DNA from: Saprospiraceae bacterium
GTDB lineage: Bacteria > Bacteroidota > Bacteroidia > Chitinophagales > Saprospiraceae
Direction of reading: 5' to 3'
Assembly: GCA_020848695.1 (NCBI GenBank)
Contig: JADLHT010000044.1
Location: 1 to 64,000 of the forward strand
DNA: 64,000 nucleotides
Shown: positions 37,643 to 46,874 of the stretch, in pieces
How positions within the stretch are numbered: position 1 is the stretch's first letter
Layout: every line of letters starts with the position of its first letter
The notes under the pieces: generated by a model
The model's input: the letters and a program-made list of their open reading frames with translations, nothing else
Databases searched by the model: none
Told to the model about the DNA's origin: nothing
Translations under genes and position numbers: made by a program

Positions 37643-38194
37643 TTACTCTTTCTTTTCTTCTGCAGGAGCTGGTGCTACCTCAACAGGTGGAGCTTCAGCT
37701 GGCATTTCAGGCATTGCAATTACGGGTACAATACCATCCATTTCAATACTCCAATTGTTGCCATTTTTCTTTAAAACAGCAACACCGGTCATCTTGCCAC
37801 CTACTTGGTTTCCTTTAACGAGAATATTTGAATTCACATCCCATGTAATCAAGGCAACATCTGACGTTATCATTCTTGAAGAAGTAAGTTTGTAATCAAA
37901 GCTTGGTTTAGAATCTAGCATTTGATCCATTTTTGGCCACATTTCTTTCAAAGATTTTAAGGAATATACTAAACTTCCATCGGGTCCAATTTCACATGCA
38001 TTACCTCCGAAATACTTTGCAAAATTTTTGTAATTTTTTTTGTCGTATGCCTCATAATAAGCATTGTAGACGTCAGATAGAAATTTTTCCATAACCAGCT
38101 TGTTGTCAAAAGGTAATCTCGGCGCCTTTTTTTGTTGTGCTGAAAGAGAAGACAGACAAGCTAGAATGCTTAGAAAACTGATTAATAATTTCAT
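37643..38194 (-). CDS. Secreted NTF2-like (DUF4440/SnoaL-type) protein
   Basis: The 183-residue protein has a clear signal peptide (MKLLISFLSILACLSSLSAQ) and an NTF2-like cone fold at about 35-160: YYEAYDKKNYKNFAKYFGGN, LKEMWPKMDQML, and alternating strands SSRMITSDVALITWDV, TGVAVLKKNGNNWSI, as in DUF4440 or SnoaL_3 proteins. The C-terminus is a Pro/Ala/Glu-rich tail ending EEKKE. These domains bind small ligands or act as enzymes; nothing here fixes a function. It is a single gene with its own terminator. Confidence 0.75.
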   Translation of the reverse strand: MKLLISFLSILACLSSLSAQQKKAPRLPFDNKLVMEKFLSDVYNAYYEAYDKKNYKNFAKYFGGNACEIGPDGSLVYSLKSLKEMWPKMDQMLDSKPSFDYKLTSSRMITSDVALITWDVNSNILVKGNQVGGKMTGVAVLKKNGNNWSIEMDGIVPVIAMPEMPAEAPPVEVAPAPAEEKKE

Positions 38195-38518
38195 TTGTTT
38201 TAATTTTTGACGAAGTTAGTATGTGATCCTCATATCATGGAATGATTTGTTCCAAAAATTTCTTTAGATTTAAATCGACTATTTATAAAACATTAACAAA
38301 ATATATAAAGTACAGAAAATCAATTATTAATATATGTATTTTTTGTGTTTTATATCATTAAAAAATTATATTTATTACTATTATTTGTCAATGTTTGAAA
38401 AACATGTACCTTTGAATCACAGAGGCGAAGCAGTCTGGTTTAATCTCAATTCATACCGAATTCATTTCAGCAATCTTTTTAATTCATTAATTTTTGTTCA
38501 TTATAATCATTCGAAATA
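38195..38518. other. Intergenic region with the promoter of the first T9SS module
   Basis: These 324 bp separate the NTF2-like gene from the first PorP/SprF gene. A complete plus-strand promoter is at 38384-38414. The remaining sequence is A/T-rich and I see no gene in it; a short ORF at 38334-38519 would overlap the promoter and looks accidental. Confidence 0.6.
38384..38414 (+). promoter_or_regulatory. Complete -33/-7 promoter for T9SS module 1
   Basis: TTTG (38384-38387), a 19-bp spacer and TACCTTTG (38407-38414) match the Bacteroidota pattern. The predicted start site leaves a leader of roughly 100 nt before the PorP/SprF ATG at 38519, with room for leader control. Confidence 0.6.
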
Positions 38519-39526
38519 ATGTCGAAGAGAATAATTTTTACTTTATTTGGTGCATTCTGTTTGAAATTAGCATTCACACAGGATCTGCATTATTCACAAT
38601 TTTATTACAACTACCATAATTTTAGTCCTTCATCAATCGGTAACTTCCAGGGAGATGACAGGCTAACGCTAAATTACCGGAATCAATGGTTGAGTATTCC
38701 TGTACCATACAATACCTTTAGTTTTTTATATGATGCAAATAGGTCTCTAAAGAACGGATCAAAGATTGGCTTTGGGATTGGTCTTGATTACGACAGGGCC
38801 GGAGATTCTAAGTTAAGCCTAACAAAAATTTTAGTTTCAGTAAATTATCTATATACCCTTAATAATCGAAATCAGCTTTCTTTAGGATTTATTCCATCTT
38901 TTGCTCAAAGGAGAATCAATACCGAAGGACTCAGATGGGACAGACAGTGGAATGGAGACCGTTATGATCCAAAAATTTCATCCAATGAAAATTTTGCATC
39001 ATCGGGTGATTTCTTTTTAGATCTTGGAATAGGATTGGGTTATCAGTTTCAGTATACCGCTAGAACCAAATTCGCATTAAGTGGCTCTGCTTATCATCTT
39101 AATGAGCCCAATCAAACATTTTATGGATTGTCAAAGCAAGTTGCCAAACTACCATTGAGGTATAACGGTGGAATAGAAGTGAGTGTGGGTATCGGGCGAT
39201 ATTTTGATTTTTTAATAGGAGGAATGTATCAGGTTCAAGAGCAATATCAAGAAATTTTGGGATCTGCAAGGATTCGAATGAGACTTAATCAAACTCCAGG
39301 ATCGGTACTAAATATGTTGCTGGGTTGCAATCTAAGATTAGAGGATGCAATTGTCCCGAACTTTGGAATTGAATACAAAAACTGGATGATTAGTGCTTCT
39401 TATGATATCAACACCTATTTTATAAAAACCATCACTAATAAAAGAGGCGGACCTGAAATTGCTCTTCAATATGTGTTTGCCAAAGTAAGAAGTTCCGGCA
39501 TTTATAAAAAATGTCCTTTGTATTAA
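38519..39526 (+). CDS. PorP/SprF-family T9SS outer-membrane protein (module 1)
   Basis: The 335-residue protein has a signal peptide ending AFTQ and then DLHYSQFYYNYHNFSPSSIGNF, the standard PorP/SprF opening. It continues with YRNQW, a DYDRAGDSKL turn, and beta-strands to a C-terminal GGPEIALQYVF. These 14-stranded barrel proteins hold or export cognate T9SS type B substrates at the outer membrane; in Flavobacterium johnsoniae, SprF is needed for SprB secretion. The gene is first in its operon, followed by the OmpA-like and type B substrate genes. Its paralogue in module 2 (45841-46857) has 338 residues and the same motifs. Confidence 0.92.
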   Translation: MSKRIIFTLFGAFCLKLAFTQDLHYSQFYYNYHNFSPSSIGNFQGDDRLTLNYRNQWLSIPVPYNTFSFLYDANRSLKNGSKIGFGIGLDYDRAGDSKLSLTKILVSVNYLYTLNNRNQLSLGFIPSFAQRRINTEGLRWDRQWNGDRYDPKISSNENFASSGDFFLDLGIGLGYQFQYTARTKFALSGSAYHLNEPNQTFYGLSKQVAKLPLRYNGGIEVSVGIGRYFDFLIGGMYQVQEQYQEILGSARIRMRLNQTPGSVLNMLLGCNLRLEDAIVPNFGIEYKNWMISASYDINTYFIKTITNKRGGPEIALQYVFAKVRSSGIYKKCPLY

Positions 39527-39570
39527 TTAAGAATTTTAAATAATTTATCGTAGTCATTAAATATAATATT

Positions 39571-42018
39571 TTGCTAAAATTCATTCAAACTTTAAGTATT
39601 GTTTTGCTTAGCTTGCAGCTTAGTTTAAGTCAGAATTATCCATCTTTTGACAAGTATTGGGAACCTATTACAGAGTCAATTATCAAAGAAAATTATTTCG
39701 AAGCTTATGAATTAATTTCTCAGGCTTTGCAATATCGTAAAATGCAAGATACCTTAAATTATCTGGCGGCAGATTGTGCTTATAAATTAAATGCATATTC
39801 TAAAGCAGAATCACATCTCAGAGCCGTTTTGACAAATGACTTTGGAGAAAGACATCTTGAAAATTATAAACTTCTGGGTGAAATTCTAATGAACTTAGGT
39901 AGGTATGGAGAATCTTCCAATGCCTTTAAAACGTATTTGCCAACACTTAATGAAGGTACTTTAGAATATGACTATATTAATCAACGAATCAAACAAGCAA
40001 TTTGGGCAAAAGAGAATAACAACAATAAAGATCCTTTGGTTAAAATTAGAAAAGTTGATAATGGAATAAATACTCCGGATAATGAATTCGGAGCGTTTCT
40101 CTATAATAATTCACTTTATTACAGCGGTCTTCGAAAAAATAATTACAAATCTAAGAATGAAGATGAATACAAGAGTTCAGTATTTAAGATTGATTTAACC
40201 AATAACCAAGAGCTAACTTTGGATTCAGGATTAGTGGAAATAAAAAATAAAGCAGGGAACCTTAGTTTTTCAAAGGATCATACAATGCTTGTATATACCT
40301 CTTGCAAACAATTACCTAATTCTACAAAACTGAATTGCTCAATATATTTAAAAAAATTTACTAACGGAAGATGGTCAAATTCAACCCTGTTGCCACAAGA
40401 AGTAAATCTAAGCGGTTACTCATCAACACAAGCTACAATAACAGAAGAGGGGGAGCTGTATAGAATATATTATTCAAGTAATAGACCCGGAGGAGTTGGC
40501 GGTTATGACATCTGGAGTTCTCTTTACGATGGAGATGGTAGTTGCTCTACTCCTGAAAATCTTAGTGAAATTAATAGCCCAGGGGATGAATACTCTCCTT
40601 ATTATTCTGCTAAATCAAAATCTATTTTCTTCAGTAGTAATTATCATTTGGGTTTTGGTGGTTTAGATATTTTTAAATATAGCTGGAAAGGAAAAGATTC
40701 TTTGAAGATATTAAATGTTGGAAGAGCCATAAACTCTAGTTATGACGAAGTTGGTTATACAAGTTCTTCTGATGAATATGTCTCATTTGTTTCCAGTACC
40801 AGGCCGGGCTCTGAATATCTTGACCAGTCCATACAAGCCTGTTGTTATGATATCTATAAGATTAATACTACTCCAAAAACAGTTGATCTTATAATACGGA
40901 TAAAAGACAGATATGATTCATTGGATATTACCGGTTCTCAATTGCAACTCTATGATATTACTGAAGGAGATAGCTTGTTGAGTGTAGTATCATTAAATGA
41001 CAAAGCACTTCATACTTTTTCATTAATCGAAGGTCATAAATATAAAATTGTTGCTGCAAAAGGAAATTACATCGGAGACTCAACAATGATTAGCACAATC
41101 GACTTGTTGAGTTATGATCCTATAAAACGTGATCTATATCTGACTCAAGGTAAGCAATTGGAAATTACAACTTACGAAAGAACTACTAATTTTGTTTTAA
41201 AAGGCGCAACAGTTCAAGTATGGGATGTTGATAGAAACTTAGTTGTTGGTCAATTTACTAAAGTTGATACCAACCTTTTTAATTTCAGCATATACAAGGG
41301 TCGAAATTATCGATTAATCGCATCTAAACCAAAATATGAATCTGATACGATTGATTTATGGGCAAAAGATTTTTCGAATGAGAATCCTGTCCAAAGAAAA
41401 ATGTTTTTAGAATTGAGTGCTATAGCTGAATTGAGAAGATTGCTTCCCATACGTTTATTCTTTGATAATGACTTACCTAATCCAAAATCTGAATCCGACA
41501 CAACCGATGTCTTATTCTCTAAGATTTATAACGACTACACAGCTAAAAAAGGTATTTATATTACACAGTTTGCAAATATTTTAAAAGGTGCTGCCCGGGC
41601 AAATGCTATACTGGAAATAGATACATTTTTTGACAAAGAAGTGAAATGGAATGGGGATAAATTTTTAATCTTTTTGGATAAGCTTAGCATTATAATGGAA
41701 GAAGGCCATTCAATAGATATTTTTTTAAAGGGATATGCTTCTCCAAGAGCAAAGTCAGAGTATAATCAACATCTGTCTTCTAGAAGGGTGGTTAGTATAA
41801 GAAATGAGTTTGATTATTATCAAAATGGAATTTTCCATCCGTACATTGATAACCAAAGTTTAAAAATCAAGGAAATTCCATTTGGAGAGTCAAAGGCATC
41901 TACTGATGTCAGTGACAGTATTGAAGATACCCGAAATTCCATATACAGCTTAAAAGCTGCTTATGAAAGAAGGGTCGAAATATTAGAAATTTTAAAAGGA
42001 GTTGATGATGTCCATTAA
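39571..42018 (+). CDS. TPR-PD40-OmpA-like T9SS accessory protein (module 1)
   Basis: The 815-residue protein starts at TTG 39571 and has a signal peptide (LSIVLLSLQLSLSQ), TPR-like helices to about 150, PD40 beta-propeller repeats at about 165-430 (YYSSNRPGGVGGYDIWSS and IFFSSNYHLGFGGLDIFKY), two Ig/CnaB-like regulatory segments (about 445-620), and an OmpA-like C-terminus. The latter opens LFFDND (about 631-636) and ends with KGYASPRAKSEYNQHLSSRR. The usual GHTD of OmpA domains reads GYAS, so the peptidoglycan-contacting Asp is missing. The architecture is that of PorE-like proteins, which tie the T9SS to the cell wall. It overlaps the start of the next gene. Confidence 0.85.
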   Translation: MLKFIQTLSIVLLSLQLSLSQNYPSFDKYWEPITESIIKENYFEAYELISQALQYRKMQDTLNYLAADCAYKLNAYSKAESHLRAVLTNDFGERHLENYKLLGEILMNLGRYGESSNAFKTYLPTLNEGTLEYDYINQRIKQAIWAKENNNNKDPLVKIRKVDNGINTPDNEFGAFLYNNSLYYSGLRKNNYKSKNEDEYKSSVFKIDLTNNQELTLDSGLVEIKNKAGNLSFSKDHTMLVYTSCKQLPNSTKLNCSIYLKKFTNGRWSNSTLLPQEVNLSGYSSTQATITEEGELYRIYYSSNRPGGVGGYDIWSSLYDGDGSCSTPENLSEINSPGDEYSPYYSAKSKSIFFSSNYHLGFGGLDIFKYSWKGKDSLKILNVGRAINSSYDEVGYTSSSDEYVSFVSSTRPGSEYLDQSIQACCYDIYKINTTPKTVDLIIRIKDRYDSLDITGSQLQLYDITEGDSLLSVVSLNDKALHTFSLIEGHKYKIVAAKGNYIGDSTMISTIDLLSYDPIKRDLYLTQGKQLEITTYERTTNFVLKGATVQVWDVDRNLVVGQFTKVDTNLFNFSIYKGRNYRLIASKPKYESDTIDLWAKDFSNENPVQRKMFLELSAIAELRRLLPIRLFFDNDLPNPKSESDTTDVLFSKIYNDYTAKKGIYITQFANILKGAARANAILEIDTFFDKEVKWNGDKFLIFLDKLSIIMEEGHSIDIFLKGYASPRAKSEYNQHLSSRRVVSIRNEFDYYQNGIFHPYIDNQSLKIKEIPFGESKASTDVSDSIEDTRNSIYSLKAAYERRVEILEILKGVDDVH

Positions 42019-45000
42019 AATATTAAACACTATACAAAATAATAAATATATGAAAATTGTAATTCAATTTATTGCAATTTATTTTCTGTTTGTTCTTCTG
42101 ACTTCTGTCAATAGTTTAAAAGCTACACATATTGTTGGAGGTGAAATGACTTATCGTTGTCTTGGGTTAACAACCAATGGTGCAAATCTGGAAATACGAT
42201 TAACACTTAGAAGAGATTGCTTCAATGGAAGTCCGGAAGCAGAATTTGACGATCCTGCGCATATTGGTATTTTTGACTCTGAAGGAAATATACTTAGAGA
42301 ATTGGGTTTATATGGTGTTCTTCGGATCCCATTTAGTAAAGACGATACCTTAAATGAAATACTAAAAACAGAATGTGAGGTTATTGGTGGAGATGTATGC
42401 GTCCACACTACTACTTATGTTGGAAAAATTTTCTTACCTTTTAAAAGAGGTGGTTATCAGTTGGTTTACCAACGTTGTTGTAGAAATAAAACCATTACGA
42501 ATATTATTGAGCCGGAGCTTGCAGGTGCAACATATACAATTGTAATCAGCGATGAAAGTATGAGAGCATGTAACAGCAGCCCTCGTTTCCTTGATTGGCC
42601 GCCGGTTTATATTTGCGGAGATCGGGCAATAAATTTTAGTCATGCTGTTTTTGATATTGAAGGTGATTCCGTCGTATATTCATTATGTGCGCCTTATATC
42701 GGAGCTGATACAGCAAATTCAAAACCTAGTACACCGAGAAAACCGCCTTATACACCTGTAGTCTATAAACCACCATTTTCCTTATTTAACTTATTAAATG
42801 GAAATCCTGTTTTAACTATAGATCGGAAGACCGGATTATTGACAGGGCAGCCTGAACCTAATGTAGTGGGACAATACTTGGTTGGTGTATGCGTCAGCGA
42901 ATTTAGAAACGGAAAAATATTTTCTCAAACAAGGAGAGATTTTCAGTACAATATTAGAATCTGTACTACTAATCCAGTTTCCAATTTTGAGCCGGATCGA
43001 GATGTAATTTGTAATGAAGATCGTGAAGTTACTTTTACCAATAAATCCATTAATTCTAAAGAATTAACTTGGATTTTTGATTATCCAAGAACAAATTATA
43101 TCAGTAAAGATACAAACCCTAGTTTTGTTTTTCCATCAAAAGGAATTTATAGAGTTGCTCTTGTTGCAAAACGGGCGAAAGACTGCATTGATACGACCTT
43201 TCAAAATATATATATCTATGACTCTACTTTGCTGGGTGCAGATTTTGATTTTAAAATCAATTCTTGCTCTGATTCAATAAAACTTAGTTTTAATGATAAA
43301 TCTTTTGATTCTTTAGCTTCTATAAGGAATTGGAATTGGGAAATTCTTTTGAATGGAAATCCTTATAAATCTACTAAAAAGAATCCTGACTTTATTATAC
43401 CTGATACGGGAAATGCTAGAATTCGCTTGGTTATTACATCTTCAAGAGGTTGTCAGGATACTATCGAACAAGATGTTTCTTTAAATAATCTAAAACCTAA
43501 TTTTCCTATTACTGGAATACCCATATGTATTGGTGATTCTACAAAACTATTAACAAACCCTAACAATCGGTTTCAATATGAATGGTCACCACCTGCAAGC
43601 ATATCGTGTGTCAACTGCCCTGATCCAAGTGTCTATCCCAAGTCAGATACCTGGTACAAGGTTCGTATAACCGATGGATTGTGTGAGTTAGAAGATTCGG
43701 TGTTGGTAAAAGTTTCTGATCTGCTCAATTTAGATATTAACGGTGATAAAATTATCTGTAGTGATTCAGTATTTTTAAATGCTGTCGGAGGTATTGAAAG
43801 TACAATTCAATGGTCTGATAAACAAAATTTCTCAAATATTTTATCAAGCGGTTCTTATAATCTTAATACAACAGTCAATAAAATCGGTACCTTCTATGTA
43901 AGAGGACGTTCTTCTGCAAATTGTCCTGGATTTGATAGCATTACAATTTCCAATGAGAAAGTTCAAATAGAGTTTTCTGGCAATAATTATCGTTTTTGTG
44001 AACAAGATACATTTTCTGTAAGTATCAATAATAAGGATACAGCACATAATCTTAATTATATCTGGTCTCCTTCGGATCGAATTATAAGCGGACAGGGAAC
44101 TAAGACAATTACTGCGCTTGGGGACAGTTGTAAAAGTATTCGATTCTTAATCAGCGCTGAAAATCAATATAATTGCAAAGCTGATGCATCCGCTGTAGTC
44201 GAAATGATTTGTAAACCAAAAGTAGATTTTTCAGTCGAGAAGAATTGTGATAATACTTTTGTAAGTTTTATCAATAAAAGCGAATCTGGAAATTATACCT
44301 GGGAATTTGGAGACAGTACTAGTAGCACTGATAAAAGTCCGATACATGAATTTAAAAAAGTTGGGCGTTATACCATCAAACTAACTATTGCATCAGAGTG
44401 TCAAAATGAAATTTCGAAGACTATAGATGTGGGATTTATACCCGTTCAGTTGAATGATACAATTTTAAGCTGTAATGGAGAACCAGTACCCCTAAACCCA
44501 AGTCCGGATCTTAATTATAAATATGAATGGCTCCCAGCGGATAGAGTATCAGACCCCAACTCACCTAATCCATTAAGTAAATCGGATACAACCATTGTTT
44601 ATAAAGTTAGAGTAATTGATCCGAATATTGAAAACTGTTTTATCGAAAGAACAGTAACTGTTTTTGTACCACCTCCTCTGAATTTAAGAATTAATAATGA
44701 TACCTTGCTTTGTAATGCGGATACTGTTACGCTAAAGGCACAGACAGATATTATTGCAAAGATTGAATGGCTTGATGGTGTTGGATTATTTTTGGGAGAT
44801 GGATACCAATTGAAAAGATTTTTTAGAGATTCTCAAAATATTCATGCTTTTGCAACGGATAAATTTGGATGCACATATCAAGATTCTTTTAAAATTATTC
44901 CAATTATTCCCAACTTTAAACTTATCGGGGATACCGCCATTTGTCCAAATGAAACAGGGAGAATTATCTTTGAGCAAAAAGATAAATATAAATACACTTT

Positions 45001-45673
45001 TTCATGGACACCTACTACTTTTATTACTGGTTCAAAAAATTCTGACCGTATTATAACCAAACCTACAGATACGACTATTTATTTTGTTGAAGTCGTCAAT
45101 GAATACGGTTGTGTTTATTCTGATAGTTTTAAAGTAGATATCAGTAGATTTGAACCACCTTTAGAAGCCTGGGCTGATGATGATACCATATATTTTGGAA
45201 AATCAACTATACTGCATGTTACTCCCGGATATGAAAAATACAAATGGGTTAATCCAAGTAAGCTAAGTTGTGATACCTGCGAAGATCCAGTCGCTTCTCC
45301 TGAAGTTTCTACATTATATGAAGTCCATGCAACAAACAAAGGAGGATGTATTGGAGTCGCAACGGTAAGAGTTATCGTGATTAGACCACTTTGTAATGAA
45401 GAGGATGTGTACTTGCCAAATATCTTTAGTCCTAATAATGATTCAAACAATGACCAATGGAGAATTAGGAGTAATTTTGTTGAGACCTTGGAGTTATATG
45501 TATATGATCGCTGGGGAGAAAGAGTATTCGAGACCCGAGATCCAAACTTTCAATGGGATGGAACATATAAGGGAGCAGAACTAAAACCAGATGTATATGC
45601 TTATTATTTTAAAGTACAATGTGTTGATGGTCAATTCTATACAGAAAAAGGGAATGTGACCATTGTAAAATAA
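42005..45673 (+). CDS. Large T9SS type B substrate with PKD-like domains (module 1)
   Basis: The product has about 1222 residues. After the signal peptide comes ATHIVGGEMTYRC, a conserved opening of Bacteroidota type B surface proteins, with YQRCCRN and DGDSVVYS-like segments. Several PKD/Ig-like modules follow (for example WEFGDSTSSTDKSPIHEF), and the end is a complete gliding-motility-associated sorting domain (VYLPNIFSPNNDSNND, YDRWGERVFE, WDGTYKG, then YTEKGNVTIVK). The role is inferred to be a surface adhesin exported with the PorP/SprF protein of the same operon. ATG 42005 overlaps the upstream gene by 14 bp; ATG 42050 would give a shorter, cleaner signal peptide and is a real alternative. 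Confidence 0.9.
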   Translation: MMSIKILNTIQNNKYMKIVIQFIAIYFLFVLLTSVNSLKATHIVGGEMTYRCLGLTTNGANLEIRLTLRRDCFNGSPEAEFDDPAHIGIFDSEGNILRELGLYGVLRIPFSKDDTLNEILKTECEVIGGDVCVHTTTYVGKIFLPFKRGGYQLVYQRCCRNKTITNIIEPELAGATYTIVISDESMRACNSSPRFLDWPPVYICGDRAINFSHAVFDIEGDSVVYSLCAPYIGADTANSKPSTPRKPPYTPVVYKPPFSLFNLLNGNPVLTIDRKTGLLTGQPEPNVVGQYLVGVCVSEFRNGKIFSQTRRDFQYNIRICTTNPVSNFEPDRDVICNEDREVTFTNKSINSKELTWIFDYPRTNYISKDTNPSFVFPSKGIYRVALVAKRAKDCIDTTFQNIYIYDSTLLGADFDFKINSCSDSIKLSFNDKSFDSLASIRNWNWEILLNGNPYKSTKKNPDFIIPDTGNARIRLVITSSRGCQDTIEQDVSLNNLKPNFPITGIPICIGDSTKLLTNPNNRFQYEWSPPASISCVNCPDPSVYPKSDTWYKVRITDGLCELEDSVLVKVSDLLNLDINGDKIICSDSVFLNAVGGIESTIQWSDKQNFSNILSSGSYNLNTTVNKIGTFYVRGRSSANCPGFDSITISNEKVQIEFSGNNYRFCEQDTFSVSINNKDTAHNLNYIWSPSDRIISGQGTKTITALGDSCKSIRFLISAENQYNCKADASAVVEMICKPKVDFSVEKNCDNTFVSFINKSESGNYTWEFGDSTSSTDKSPIHEFKKVGRYTIKLTIASECQNEISKTIDVGFIPVQLNDTILSCNGEPVPLNPSPDLNYKYEWLPADRVSDPNSPNPLSKSDTTIVYKVRVIDPNIENCFIERTVTVFVPPPLNLRINNDTLLCNADTVTLKAQTDIIAKIEWLDGVGLFLGDGYQLKRFFRDSQNIHAFATDKFGCTYQDSFKIIPIIPNFKLIGDTAICPNETGRIIFEQKDKYKYTFSWTPTTFITGSKNSDRIITKPTDTTIYFVEVVNEYGCVYSDSFKVDISRFEPPLEAWADDDTIYFGKSTILHVTPGYEKYKWVNPSKLSCDTCEDPVASPEVSTLYEVHATNKGGCIGVATVRVIVIRPLCNEEDVYLPNIFSPNNDSNNDQWRIRSNFVETLELYVYDRWGERVFETRDPNFQWDGTYKGAELKPDVYAYYFKVQCVDGQFYTEKGNVTIVK

Positions 45674-45719
45674 ATATAGAATTAAATCGGACTTATTAAC
45701 AATATATTGTTAATAATTA

Positions 45720-45727
45720 TATATTTG
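45720..45727 (+). promoter_or_regulatory. Possible -7 promoter box for T9SS module 2
   Basis: TATATTTG matches TAnnTTTG and lies 113 bp before the second PorP/SprF ATG. A TTG at 45707-45709 is too close to be a normal -33 box, so this is weak. A leader starting here would contain the hairpin at 45795-45817. Confidence 0.35.
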
Positions 45728-45794
45728 TACGAGAAAAGACCAAAAGCAAATTTCCATAGTATAAAAACAAAAGTATTAGCTAAGGTTTTTTTGT

Positions 45795-45817
45795 AATAGC
45801 TTGATTAACAAGCTATT
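45795..45817 (+). promoter_or_regulatory. Perfect hairpin in the leader of T9SS module 2
   Basis: Arms AATAGCTTG (45795-45803) and CAAGCTATT (45809-45817) pair perfectly over 9 bp around the loop ATTAA. It sits 23 bp before the PorP/SprF start. On the plus strand no T-run follows, so it is not a standard terminator for module 1; on the minus strand it is followed by A then C and a T-rich-complement run. A leader role is inferred from position. Confidence 0.4.
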
Positions 45818-45840
45818 AAATTTAATAAAAAAAACTTCTG

Positions 45841-46857
45841 ATGCTGAGAAAGTTATTAATTGCAGTACTTGGTTTTGTAATGTTGGGCAATATTCTTGCT
45901 CAGGATATACATCAATCCCAGTTTTATACTTCACCATTAAATCTAAATCCTGCACTAACCGGTAATTTTTTCGGTGATCAGAGGTTTGCCTTAAATTATA
46001 GAAACCAGTGGTTTGTTGACGATTTGGTGAAGTATTTAACTTTTACCGGGTCCTATGATCTCCGTTTATTTCCCAAAAAGTGGACACAAAGAGGTATTTG
46101 GAGTTTAGGTTTTTTAGTTAATTATGATAAAGCGGGAGATTCAAGATTAGGATTAACTCATTTAGGTGTAAGTGCTTCATTTGCTTATCCAATTAATAAT
46201 AAAAATATTTTTAGTTTAGGAGCAATGATTGGAGGAACCAGCAGAAGGTTTAGTGTGGATAATTTGACTTGGGATGAACAATACAACAACGGTTCGTATG
46301 ATCCAAACAGACCCAGTGGTGAAAATATAGGATCAAGTTCTAATTTCTTTATGGATGTATCTGCCGGTTTAAATTATAGATGGCAAAAATCCAAAAGAAC
46401 CAAATTGGATTTAGGTCTAGGTGCGTATCATTTAAACAAGCCTGATCAGATTTTTTATTCTTCAAATCAAACTATTCAATTGCCTTATAGATTTACAATT
46501 TATGCATTACCAAGTTTAAATTTAAGCAAGCGTTTTGATTTATTATTTCATGTTTTATATCAGAATCAAAGACCTTATGAAGAAATTGTTTATGGTGGAT
46601 ATTTAAGAAGCTATTTAAGTAGGCAACGTGGAAGAGAATTTAATGTGTTACTGGGTATTGCAGTTAGAAATGCGGATGCGCTGATACCAAAAGTTGCTTT
46701 TGAATATAAAAATTGGTATTTGGGTGTTTCTTATGATATAAATAATTCCGATTTTAAAAAAGCTACTAACCGACGCGGAGGTCCTGAATTTTCCTTAATT
46801 CACGTTTTTGTGAAAGCGCGACCAATTGAAGTACTAAGAACCTGCCCAATTTTTTAA
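45841..46857 (+). CDS. PorP/SprF-family T9SS outer-membrane protein (module 2)
   Basis: The 338-residue protein has a signal peptide ending ILAQ and then DIHQSQFYTSPLNLNPALTGNF, followed by LNYRNQWF, NYDKAGDSRLGLTHLG and a final GGPEFSLIHVFVK, all PorP/SprF marks. Module 1 has the same landmarks in the same places, and the two have clearly diverged (for example DRAGDSKLSL against DKAGDSRLGL). It is expected to be an outer-membrane barrel that serves the type B substrate encoded two genes downstream. The spacing to the next gene is 17 bp. Confidence 0.93.
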   Translation: MLRKLLIAVLGFVMLGNILAQDIHQSQFYTSPLNLNPALTGNFFGDQRFALNYRNQWFVDDLVKYLTFTGSYDLRLFPKKWTQRGIWSLGFLVNYDKAGDSRLGLTHLGVSASFAYPINNKNIFSLGAMIGGTSRRFSVDNLTWDEQYNNGSYDPNRPSGENIGSSSNFFMDVSAGLNYRWQKSKRTKLDLGLGAYHLNKPDQIFYSSNQTIQLPYRFTIYALPSLNLSKRFDLLFHVLYQNQRPYEEIVYGGYLRSYLSRQRGREFNVLLGIAVRNADALIPKVAFEYKNWYLGVSYDINNSDFKKATNRRGGPEFSLIHVFVKARPIEVLRTCPIF

Positions 46858-46874
46858 TATCTTAATAAAGATAA

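Noticed and set aside
38334..38519. 61-codon ORF before the first PorP/SprF gene
   Set aside because: It spans the predicted promoter and has no protein-like features.
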